Shown in pieces: positions 1 to 11,449 of a stretch of 64,000 nt of DNA. Within the stretch, counting starts at the first letter, position 1. Each line of letters starts with the position of its first letter. This stretch comes from Ariolimax columbianus (Eukaryota; Mollusca; Gastropoda; Stylommatophora; Arionidae). The translations under genes were made by a program, and so were the position numbers. The stretch spans positions 45,031,666-45,095,665 of the forward strand of contig JAVGWX010000002.1 in NCBI GenBank assembly GCA_036924085.1. The letters run 5' to 3'. The notes under the pieces were generated by a model. The model saw only the letters and a program-made list of their open reading frames with translations. It was not told the DNA's origin and ran no database searches.

Positions 1-1165
1 CAGTCCATGCTTGGGTAGCTTTTCGTTATGAAGCTTAGGGTAGTATCTCTCCTTTCTTTTTCAGTCTGGCAGTTTTTGTTTGCAATACCTGGTATATTTT
101 CTACCACCTCTGGAAATATATCCTGCCTCCAGGTAGGTTTTCGTACAGTAGTGATGGGTTTTGGTGTTGTTGTTAGTGCGTTTATGGGATCTTCGTGCAT
201 CTTTGCTTTGGTTATTTCTGCAAAGTTTCTTCGCTTTAGTTTCCCATTTCCGAAATTGTTTAGTCTCTGGTGCATTGGATGGTCAGTCAGTCTTCTGAGT
301 TTCTCTGATTGCAGCTGGGCTCTGCAGTCTCTTCTGTCGGTCATGGATTGCAGTTTTGTAATCTTTTCAAGTTCTACAATTGGCGTTGACTTCATGCCTC
401 CTGTTATAACTCTCATGGCTTGGTTTTGGAGTTTGCTAATTTTGTCGAAGTTCGTCTTTGCTGCTGTTGTCCATGCCGCAATGCTGCTAATTTTGTCGAA
501 GTTCGTCTTTGCTGCTGTTGTCCATGCCGCAATGCCATACTCGAGAACTGGTCTCACTCTTCCCGTGTACAGTTTCTTTAGTATACTTTTGTCTGCTCTC
601 CAGCTTGTGCCAGCAAGTTTCCTCATGATTGCCATTCTTTCTCTGGCTCTCATTCGGTTTCTCTCGATCTGACTTTTCCATGTCATGCGCCGATCAAATG
701 TGACTCCCAAGTAGTTTGGGTTGTCGTTTGTCTGCAGGTATTTGCCGTTAAGACTTAATTTGGTGTTTTGGGGTTTGTTTGACAGCGAGAATATTGTACA
801 TGTGGTTTTTTCCTCGTTTATTTTGACCAGCCACGAGTTCGCCCACTCTTCCAGCGATGTTAGGGCCTGCTGCATCCGATTTCTTGCTATGGTGAGATTC
901 TTTTCAGAGGTCCACATAGCCAGATCGTCTGCGAACATTGAGCTATGGACTCTTCTTGGAATATTCTGTTACATTATTTATATACACGAGGAAGAGAGTG
1001 GGTGACAGTACTTCCCCTTGGGGTACTCCCTGCTCAAGTGTCACCTTTTTGCTCATCTGCCCTTGTACTTGAACTCTGGCCGTTCTGTTTTTCAACGGCC
1101 ACTATTCGTAATCCTTTTTCCCCCCAAAAAATCTTTCAATGGTTCCTTGACTGAAATGTCGAATT
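1..1165 (-). mobile_element. LINE fragment, reverse transcriptase C-terminal half (RNase H-type LINE, family 1)
   Basis: On the minus strand the segment reads through conserved RT blocks: GVPQGEVLSPTLFLVYINN (about 980-1040), the catalytic MFADDLAMWT (about 910-940), NYLGVTFDRRMTW, and RVRPVLEYGIAAW near 470-560. It stops at the window edge at YPSMDW. The same word comes just before the RNase H start (YTDGS) in the copy at 49301, so this is the RT part of the same family. Frames are interrupted, so it is a dead copy running off the window. Confidence 0.85.
434..535 (-). repeat. 51-bp in-frame tandem duplication inside LINE RT
   Basis: The unit starting tgctaattttgtcgaagt is present twice, at 434-484 and 485-535, identical by eye. 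51 bp is 17 codons, so the coding frame is kept (AAWTTAAKTNFDKIS occurs twice on the minus strand). Confidence 0.9.
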
Positions 1166-2561
1166 GCAGCAGGTTGGTAGCCATGTCTCTATGAATAACA
1201 ATAAATAACATGCTAGATAGACTGCGACTACAGCTATTCCACACAAAATTGAGTCTTGCATAAGCTGTCGTCCATGTTCTTCTACATACATAATTTTGTT
1301 CTTTTCAACTCAGCTTGTAATACAATTTTGTTGACAACTTTTTGAATGACAATAAAGGATAAAATAAACTGATGCAACAATATTCCATGAACACAGGAAG
1401 ATCTAAATTTGTCCATATGCTAGACAGTGTCTCAGGTTTCATGCACCTGATTCTAAACAATTTTCTTTTGACAGTGATCATAGATTATAAAATGCATAGA
1501 GGCATTTAAATGGGGCTGAAATGCGCATCTTAGAAAGGAAAAAAATGTGGTATATAAAATTGCAATTAGATAACAGCAAACTAAAGTTGTTAGCTTCAAT
1601 AAACAAGAAAGAGCTTAACTGATGAAATAATTTAGTGTACAAATAAGAGCAGTGAGTTTTTACTGTGAGACTACAAATGTAATTTAGCATTTTAAAATAA
1701 TTACTCACAATTTAAGCTGTATCATTTATGGGCTAGAGAAATATGATAGTTTTCTATACAGTAATTGAGGACCATTGCCGAGAAATTAGGCATGGCAATT
1801 AGAAATCAGTCCCTTATTTTGGGGTTTCGTATTTTATTACTAGGGTAGTAGAATTTTTATAGATAATGGCACAATGCACGGTCTTGTGGGCAGTCCCTTT
1901 AGAAAATGTACTAAAAATATTCTTAGTTGAAACATTGAAATTAGGCTTTGGTTTACCTCAGTGGGATAAAGAATGATTGTGTATGATGGGTGCATGAATG
2001 CTGTTCTTCTTTACACTGAGACCTGTAGATAGTAAATTAATTTGACAGTTAACACCATTATATTTGTTTGTTGATTGCTTTTAAATTACTTGTTGGAAGA
2101 ACATGGCACATAATTTAATGTAAGATGAATACATGGTAATAAAGGTCAAATGACATTAATCTTTATGTATACAAGTAATTATTTTGGTGGGTAGACGAAA
2201 AGTAAAGAGCTTTCAGAATGAACAATGCAAAGGTTAATTGAGCATTTTTTTTAAAAATAAAAAATTTTTAAACTAAACTTTTACATGCATTGTTAATTTT
2301 GATTTTGTTATAAAGTTTGCATTATTTTCAGAACTGTTTGTAATTAGGTTAGCACCTCAATGAGTAAAGTACAGCAAAATTATAAAATGTAACAAAGTGC
2401 TTGTGTAGAAAAAATGTTAGCATATTCCACATAAATTACTTTATAAATTGTTTGGCACTTTAATTAAATTAAAAAGGTGACACAATTAATTAAATAGTGA
2501 GTAATGATAGCCAAATGTTAGCATTGTGAAGGATGTAAGATAAGCTTGCGTATTTTTCCAG
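1166..2561. other. AT-rich non-coding stretch, probably intron of the hnRNP H gene
   Basis: No coding frame or recognisable repeat is seen. It ends in a good acceptor (tttttccag) before the exon at 2562, so it is most likely an intron following the exon that carries the start of RRM2, which lies outside the window. Confidence 0.5.
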
Positions 2562-2743
2562 GTACATTGAAATTTTTAAAAGTAGCATGTCAGAAGCCAA
2601 TACTGCATTGGGTGGCATGCGTGGTGGCATACATCCTCTTATGGCTACAGGCATCTCTCGTCCTGGGCCATATGATAGAGGCGACAGATTTGGTATGGGC
2701 ATGGGACTGATGGGGTATGGAGGACGTGGCCGTAACTTGAAAG
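2562..2743 (+). CDS. hnRNP H-like exon: end of RRM2 and Gly/Met/Arg linker
   Basis: Acceptor ttttccag before 2562, donor gtatga after 2743. It starts in phase 2 (one base completes a codon) and ends in phase 1. It encodes YIEIFKSSMSEANTALGG followed by a GMGMGLMGYGGRGR-type linker. Confidence 0.9.
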
Positions 2744-5700
2744 GTATGAAAAAGTTGCAGTGAAATGTAATTTTGTTTGTGCTCTCTGCTAATGTTGAAA
2801 TATTTTGAAGTTAATTATATATAATTATGCGCGTTTCTCGTACCTGGAAAGGGAACAAAGAACAGTAATCTTGTCATCTGCGAGGTATGTCATAAATTAG
2901 TTGCTCATCGCAAGCGATGATGGTGACACCATCAGGCAGTTTTTGTCTTGATGATGTAACTTGCACTGTATTTGGATTAAGGAAGAAGCTGCGCTGGTCA
3001 TCAACCTCTCTCTCTGGTCCCAAACTACCTTGGACCAGTGTCAAGAAGACTGGAGGTAATTAAGGAGACCAGGAGTCGCTTGAAACCTGTGGGACTTGAA
3101 CCCACATCGTTTATCGCTTTGAATGGTGAGAGCTTTACATCTCAACCACAGCGACCCTATAATCTGCGGGGCATGTCATAAGAGAGCAGGACTGTCTACC
3201 TCATCCTGTAGAAACTTTAAGCCACAAAAACAATATATAGATGTATCATAAGGAAAAATACAATTCGGCCAGACATGAGCAGAGCTGGAGCAGATGATTC
3301 ATGACATGACTGCTTTTATTTGTAGAAGACGTGGAACTGAAAAGGTTTTGATTGATAGATTCATTGATTACCGTATATATAATTTATATGTAATCTTTCA
3401 ATGTGTGGTAATATCTTTAAAACCTTAAATGTCTTCTTAATTATTTAATGAGTTTCCCCTTTTTTACTTGTCGCAGGCTTCTTTGAGGATGATTATGATG
3501 ACTACAGTTTTGCTGCTGGTTTGAGTTTTGGCTTGCGCAGTCGTCGTGGTTTGGGGAACATGCGTGGGGGGCGAGGAATGGGTATGGAAATGATGGATCG
3601 TCGAGGGATGCAGCCTGGCAGCTGTTACCTTAGTAAGACTGGGCATTCAGTGCACATGAGAGGTCTGCCTTTTCAGGCTGTGGAACAGAATGTCTTTGAT
3701 GTATGTACTGTTTTAACTTCTTTTCCTAATTTATTCTTCTCTTTTTCAATGTTAGAACTTTAAATCACATAGTGTGACATATTAACATTTACCATGTGCA
3801 CAAGTCTGGCTGGCTGACATGAAAATTGACCAGCGCACGTCTAGTCTCTCCGACTTACGTTGCCGTTGCATAGCGGCGGTCGTTCTAATCAAACTTAAAA
3901 ATGAATGGCCACAACTTCAGACGGTTTTGTCCTAATAATGTAATGTGCACTGTATTTGGATTATATTAGGAAGAATATGCGCTGGTCATCAATCTAAGAG
4001 TGATAGTCTGAACAATGCTCCTCTTCAATTGTAGAGAGTTCTGACTTCAGCAATATATGGTTGTTAGATACCAACAATGGTGATCATGGAATTAGTTTTA
4101 GGTGTTTGGAAATGATTTCTTATGTTTTTCACTTGGATTTGAAGATTCACCGATTGTTGAGAATGGGGGAAGTCGTTTCTGCAATGGATTTTACTGAGGT
4201 AGATCTGTTTAAATTGTTTATTTAGATGCAATAGTTACGTTTATAGTCGAAGTGACAGACACCATTACGACAAACATTGGTAATCCGTTGTCTGCAATTT
4301 TATTTAAAAAACACAACAAATTACTGCTGGAAGCGGGAGAGTCTAGGTGTGCCATTTTTTCAACACTCACCTGAATTTTTTTTTGGTCATCTCAGAAACT
4401 AACACACACACAACAAAAACAATTACACCAAAAAATAATTTATTCGCTTATTTCTCTACTCACAAACAAATCATATCAATAGACGATCAAATAAAAATGT
4501 TACAGGCTCTCAAAGTAGCAAACATAGTTAAGCGACTTGGCATCCTGAAAAATAATGCCGCTGCAGGGAAAATTGTCAATTTTGTATGTAGAGTGGTAAA
4601 GGTTAAGCAACATTATTCATACATATCAGTTTGATAATTTCATGGGAGTTACTCACAGAAAGCATTAAACACTAAATGTAGTCCCATAGTAGACACTTTT
4701 TGGCGACTTCATTGTACTAGACCTCAGTTTTTGTTTTTTTTATAACGTAGGAGTGGTCAGTCCCCCTCCTCGCTGCTTCTAGTTCCCAAACAGTAATCTA
4801 TGTACCGGTATACAATTTAGTTGATTTGGTCATGTGGATAACGGGCATTTAACCTGGTACTTTTACTGTTAGAAGCAAGTGCTCTGCTATTCAGACGACT
4901 GTATGTTTACCTGGTTTCTAGTCATAAGAAGGTCATCTTTGTTAGTGAGGAAAGAATGGGACCACTGGCCATTCTCAAGAATTATCCAACCTATAAATTG
5001 CTGTGGAACATATGACTTCTATTGTATCTTTTCCTCATATTACATTATAGTATTTACATTATAGTATAAACATTGCAAATGTTGTAAAATGCGGTAATTT
5101 TATATTGGACACCCATACTTACTGCATTTACATGCTATAATGAGATTAACCAGATCATCTTTAATGTCAATCGAAGCCCGTCACTTTTCTCAGTGCATTT
5201 GTCATTGACATCTTCCCATCATTCACAATCCAGGACTACTCTTTCTGCCTATCTCCAAGCGTAACCATTTAATTGTAGTTTTTTTGTCTCACATTCTCTT
5301 CTCTGTGTATTCTTCTGTCTTCCTTTCTTCCCCTGCGAATTCCATGTGAGAGCCTGTCAAATTGTGTTGGGCAGTGCATTCTTCATGGTATGTCCTATAC
5401 AGGCCCATTTTCTTATCATAATTCTTCCATTGGCTGTTGTGGGCTCTTTTCCCACAAGTATTCATTCCTCCCCAAGTCCTGCCACTTTATACCCATTATC
5501 CTTCGTAGGCACCTGTTAACGAAGGACTGCGTTACTGTATTTCTCCTTGGCCATTTTCCATGTTTCGGCTCCATACTTCATTTACATTGAATATTCTAAC
5601 TTTGGTGTGAATCTTGATTTCTCCATATGTTTAGTATCCGGAATGCCACTCTTGCCTTTCTAGTTCGGGTCTTTGCATCTGCATTCATTGAATAAGTAAA

Positions 5701-8700
5701 GGCATCCACCTCTTCCAATGACTCTCCCTCCAATATGATTGTTTCTTTCTTGGTCCGGTTAATTTTGAGGAGCTTGGTTTTATTTATGTTCATATTCAGT
5801 CCCAATTTGGTTGATTGTTCTTTCAACCTGTCGAATTTCTCTTGCATTTGGCTGTGACAAAAGTACTAGATCATGCCCTCCAATTGTGACCATAATAATA
5901 ATAGCTGTCCATCGTTGTCAATGAGGACCGCCGACATCATCCTTGTCACAGATTTCCTTGTTGGGTGTGGGTGCGCATGTGGCTGAACAGGCCAATGCGG
6001 GCACGAAAACATCTGCTACATATCAGGCCCACAAGGTTTGTAGAAGGTGATGGTGTTCTCGCTGTTCGGGATTTCCGGGTCTCGCTTCTGCTCTGGGCTT
6101 TCACAACACGGTCGTCTTCGCCGGTAGCTACACCCGATTTGACTGCGCTTCTCCAGTCAGATCTGTTTTGCGCAAGACATTCCCAGGTGTCGATGTCTAT
6201 CTGGCAACTTTTCAGCGAGTCCTTCAGACCGTCTTTAAAACGTTTCTTTGGACGCCCTCTCTCGCGCCATCCCTCTCTCGGCTCGCCGTAGAGAAGCTTC
6301 TTTGGGAGCCGCTCGTCTGACATACGGACGAGGTGTCTGGCCCATCCTAGTCGTGCTTTTTCTAGCAGTGCATGAATGCTGGGTATGTTAGCCCTCGAGA
6401 GAATCTCGATGTCAGTGACACGATCTTGCCATCGGATGTGGAATATTCGCCTCAGGCAACCTGTGTGGAAGTGGTTTAACCTCCTTGCATGTCCAGAGTA
6501 TACAGTCCAGCTTTCGCAAGCGTATAGTAGGGTTGGAATGATGATTGCACAGTAGACTTTGAGTTTGGTCTTTACGCTGATGCCAAGACGTGCCCAGACC
6601 ATCGAGCTCATTCTACCAAAGGCTGTGCTGGCCTTTGCTATTCTGCTTGCCACCTCATCGTCTAGGCTGACAGATCTCGACAGCGTGCTGCCCAGATATG
6701 TGAATTTGTCTACGACATTCAGCATCTGCCCGCTGACTGTAGTCTCTGGTTTTGTGTACGGCATGCCTGGTGCTGTTTGGTACATGACCTGTTTTTTTGG
6801 CCATTGTGACCATAGTGCCCACTGAATACCAGTTCTCTGTATGCATCATAATCAGCACCAGTTCTCGTTTTATGTCTTTATTATCTAATCAACAAAAATA
6901 GAAAGGGTGGGAGAAGGTACTGCTCTACTATCTATCTTCGTACATATTCTGTATGAGGGTTATGTACTACATAGTATTGTGGCAGTTGGCAAAGAGTGTT
7001 TCGATCCACACCGTCAAATATCTTTTTGTAGTCTATAAAATTTGCGCATATGTATGTTTTCCATCCAATAGTTAATTGTACTATGATGCATAAAGTAGTT
7101 ATATGATCTGTACACGATCTTTCCTGGAGGAATTCTGCCTGTTCCTCTCTGAGCTTTTTGACTACTTTCTTTTTTAATCTGTCCAATGTGATTCTGTTCA
7201 ATATCTTGACTGGCACAGATAACAATGTAATTCTCTCATAATTGTTACAATCTGAAAGGTCTCCCTTCTTGGACAGCTTTGTCCTTCTTGGACAGCTTTG
7301 TCAGATGTCCTTTTCATTCTGTGGGTACTCTTTTCTTTCCAGACTTTCTTATTGAATTATCCTTGTAATATATCCATTGTCTTATTTATATCCTGAGTGG
7401 TCTGCCGGGATCTGACAAGGACAAGAATAGTACCACTGCCTCACAGAGAGCATGCCGTAAGAGGTTACTGTGTGGCATGGCATAACACCAGCCATGGTTA
7501 GGTGGTTTGTTTAGAGCAGCAGAGATGGCGCCTAACAGGCTGCGGGTCTACGTTGCTATAGTGTTTGATTCTATTAAGATGGACTCCGCAAGCGCTTGTC
7601 CCAACGCAGTGGAGTATTAAGTTGCTCGAGCATAGCCCGCTAAGTAGGGAACCCTTCTCCCGGCTACATCCAGCTCATACCAGAGCTGGGACCTGCACAG
7701 GGGCATCTGCCCCTGTAGAAGTACAGGTCGACTAAAAACTTATCTATATCTGCCATTATTGCTTCTGCTGTTGTTCCATCTCAATTTGCCATTTTGGATT
7801 TCTATCTTACTTGGTGGGTTGCAATCTAAATCCATGGTCGCCTCTGCGGGTAGGCTTGGCTTGGCTTCGTTCGTTCTCAATCTCCCGCTACCAAACCCTG
7901 AAAGGGCTTAAGTAGCAGAATGTAGTCCAGAGAACAGAATGTGTTGTGTCGTAATTTACAGCTTGACTGCGATATTTGCACCTTTCGGTCACACACATCC
8001 GACTTCCCTTCTCCTTAGCCAGTCTGCTCTGTTGCAGTCTGTTATCCAGGATCACCGCGTGGAGGTGTAGAAGGGTCTTGGCAGCTCTGGTTCGCTTGCC
8101 CTGACGCTAGCAGTCAGCTATGGGTCGCTGACCACTGCGGCTCATGCGTTGCTCAGCATCTTGATCCCGTGGTAGGTTTGTTTGGTGTTTTTATCAGCGA
8201 AGGTCTGTTTGGGCTTTCTTTTAAATACTCAATCCATCGTTTCTGTTGTCCCTCCGATGATGTCAATATTTATATCTTTGCATTTTCATTGGTAATGAGT
8301 AGATATCTATCATATTTCCTTTCTTTGCATCTTGTGCCAGTGTGTCAATAATATACCGGGATTCCTTTTTATTTTACTCTATGAATGTCATAACCTCTTT
8401 GTCTGTAGTAGCATAGTTTCTCTGTCCCCTTCTGCTTTGGTGACTTGGGTTAGACAATTGGGAGGAATAGCTTTCTTCTATTAATCTTTAATATGTTCAT
8501 TTCAATTAAATACTATCATTCTTTTTTTTTCATTATTGGTTTTTAATTTATATGATAATCTTAGCCATTCCCATGCACAGCCCTCAGTTGCCTTTTGTGA
8601 CATGCATAGTAGAGTAGTTTGGTTCTTTCCTCTATAATAAGGGGCTGTGGTATCCATACACCAGGGTCAAAACAGTTTATTAAACAAAATAATCAGAAAT

Positions 8701-11407
8701 TCTCATTACAAGAAAAATGAAGTGGTGTTTTATAATTTGATGGCCAATTTTCGTTTCAGTTTTTTTCACCCATTCAACCAGTGCGGTGTGAGTTTGAATT
8801 TGGGGACAATGGCAGACCAACAGGAGAGGCAAATGTTGACTTTGCAACACATCAAGAAGCTCTTGGAGCAATGAAAAAACATAGGACTAACATGCGTAAG
8901 CACACGTGTTTTAAAACTTCTTTGCCTTTCAGCTTTTATTTGATAACTTGAACCCTGCTATACTGTTTCGGTGTATCTGTTGTACACACAGAATGGAGGG
9001 GGAGGGGTATTCCTGAGCCTAACAAATGGTAGAAGAACAACACTGTCAGTGGCAACTGGAAAATACTCAAGCAATTTCATAGCAGAGGCGCTGAGGGCTG
9101 CAGTAAAAGCAATGCTGACAGGCGAAAGCAATGACAGCCAGATAGTCCTGTTTACAGATGCTCTGGCCATGGTTACAGCACTAAAAAGCCAGAAAAATAC
9201 TGAACTTAATGATTTAAGAGCAGTACTCTGTCAACTATGCCAGCAGTCCGCACAAAAAAGAGTAGTGGTACAGTGGGTTACATCCCACTGTAACATCCAA
9301 GGCAACGAGGAGGCAGACAGACTGGCAAAAGAAGGTGCGAGACTACCACAACCAGATTCTAATGTGACCAACGATGAGTCCAAAAGGTTTATTAGGGCCA
9401 GATACATGGCCAAATGGGAAATAGAACATACTGGCTACACAAAAAATGCCTACTACCAGCTAAACAGAAGAGAGCAGGTCGTGGTCTTCAGACTTCGCAC
9501 TGGCCACAATAGACTGAGGTACCACCTATTCAACAAATTGAAGATAGGTGGCACCGACGAATGCCCGTGTGGTACCGGGAAAATGACCGCTGAGCATTTG
9601 CTGCAAAACTGCCCGACATACGAGGATCAGAGAGAGCAGATGTGGCCATCACCAGTGGCAACACTAGACAAGCTCTACGGCAGTGTCGACAGCCTCAGGA
9701 TGACAGCTGCTTTCTTCTAACAAATTTAAGTTGACGTCTGACAGCATACGAAGAAGAAAAAGAAGAAGTATCTGTTGTACCTTCCAGAACAGCAAAAATA
9801 CTGACAAAATTAATAGATGATACAACCAAAAGTTCTGATCTAAGTGATCTCATACGAACAGCTCAAAGAACTGTTGACACCTATCCCGATGAATGGATAC
9901 ATATATACTCTGATGCATCTGCATTTAAAATCATCATCAAAGCAGATTATGACGTTTATATAGAACACCCGGCGGATTATCTGATACTTGCGGGGATGTT
10001 TGCTCCAACTATGAAACTGAAATACCTGCATTTGAAGCACTTTGTGCCATCTGAAGATAGATTGTAATGCCTTTCCTTCAAAGGTCCGAAACATCACAGA
10101 TTCAATGTCAGTCCTTCAAGGATTTGAAGTTGCTGGTCGTTGTAGATATGACCTTATCCAAATATCTCTAGACATGGACAACCACTTCACTTCACATGTT
10201 ATCAAAATAGTTCTGCAGTGGATCCCTGGACACTCAAACACACCTGGCAATGACAAGAACAGCCACACACAGCAACACCTTTACAAACAGCTCATAAGAC
10301 CAGCAAAGAAACTTGACTGAACAGATGGGAAATGTGGGTATGGAGGTCTACAGACATGTGGCAAGCCCCAATCCAGTATACAGGCATAATGACAGTATAA
10401 ATCAACTCACAAAGAAAGATCAGAGCACCATTTTCCGACAGAACCCAACACATCCCAGTAAATAAACACCTGAACAGAATCTTAACCATAACATACTCCT
10501 GAATGCCAACTGTGCACACACCCATATGAAACCGTTGATCATCTCTTTGAATGCTCAATGAGTTTAGGAAAATGCTTCCTTCCTCTGAGGCCAGATAAAT
10601 GCAACACTTATGTATGGCACTAGACAACTGATAAACATGTGAAGATACAAATACAAGGCATTGTGCCGAATGACAAGAGCCCGGATGCTGCTGGATCCGT
10701 AATAACAACAATTATTGGGAGATTGAAATGGAAGGATATTTAAAATTAATGAATAATTTATTTTTCTGATGAAGGATCAGTAACTTCTGCATTTTCAAAG
10801 TGTTCTATCAAAACCTGACACTTTTTTTTAACTCTACTGTGGCTCTTGTGACATCAAATTGTCATCAAGCAACCCTCACAATGGTTTGAGTTTGAAAACC
10901 TGCTTTTAGATCTTATTTATAAATGTAATTATTACACATTTGCATGTGATTTCAAATTGTGTGATGCTTGAGCATCTATTCGCAGAGTGATTGTGTCTGC
11001 TATTCAATGTCATGCTGTTGACAATCCAATCTTTTCCCTAGACATCAATCTGTTCTTTGCAAATTTCAGCACTTGAGGTTTTTTGCTTGTCATGCCATTT
11101 CAAATTTGTCTTATTTGTTCTCCTCTGCCTCTCTTGTCATTGATTGTTCCCAGTGTGCACATTGAGAAATTTTAGGATATATTAGGATGTGTTCAAATAA
11201 TAATTATGTGTCTATAGCATATTTATTTTATTTGCCTGGTTGTATGTTTTCATTTGATTTCTTAGCTGTGCATGTTCTGTATCACATTCATTTTGAGTAA
11301 ACATCTCTTTTGCAGGAAATCATTTTTCTTTCATTCATTTGCCACAATTCACATCCATAGAGTACAATGTTTTTTCTTAAATTTAATTTTCCAGCAGTGT
11401 GTATGTA

Positions 11408-11449
<42 letters not shown>

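Noticed and set aside
3085..3160. tRNA gene on the minus strand
   Set aside because: Acceptor stem not convincing and tail shared with other SINE copies.
6000..6825. Plus-strand frames of 88-108 codons
   Set aside because: Antisense shadows of the LINE frame on the minus strand.
8647..8874. 75-codon frame through the hnRNP H exon (MVSIHQGQNS...)
   Set aside because: Wrong frame; the hnRNP H RRM3 frame is the one with homology and correct splice phases.
8986..9720. Host RNase H gene
   Set aside because: A LINE tail: target duplication, GAA-rich tail and three further truncated copies in the window.
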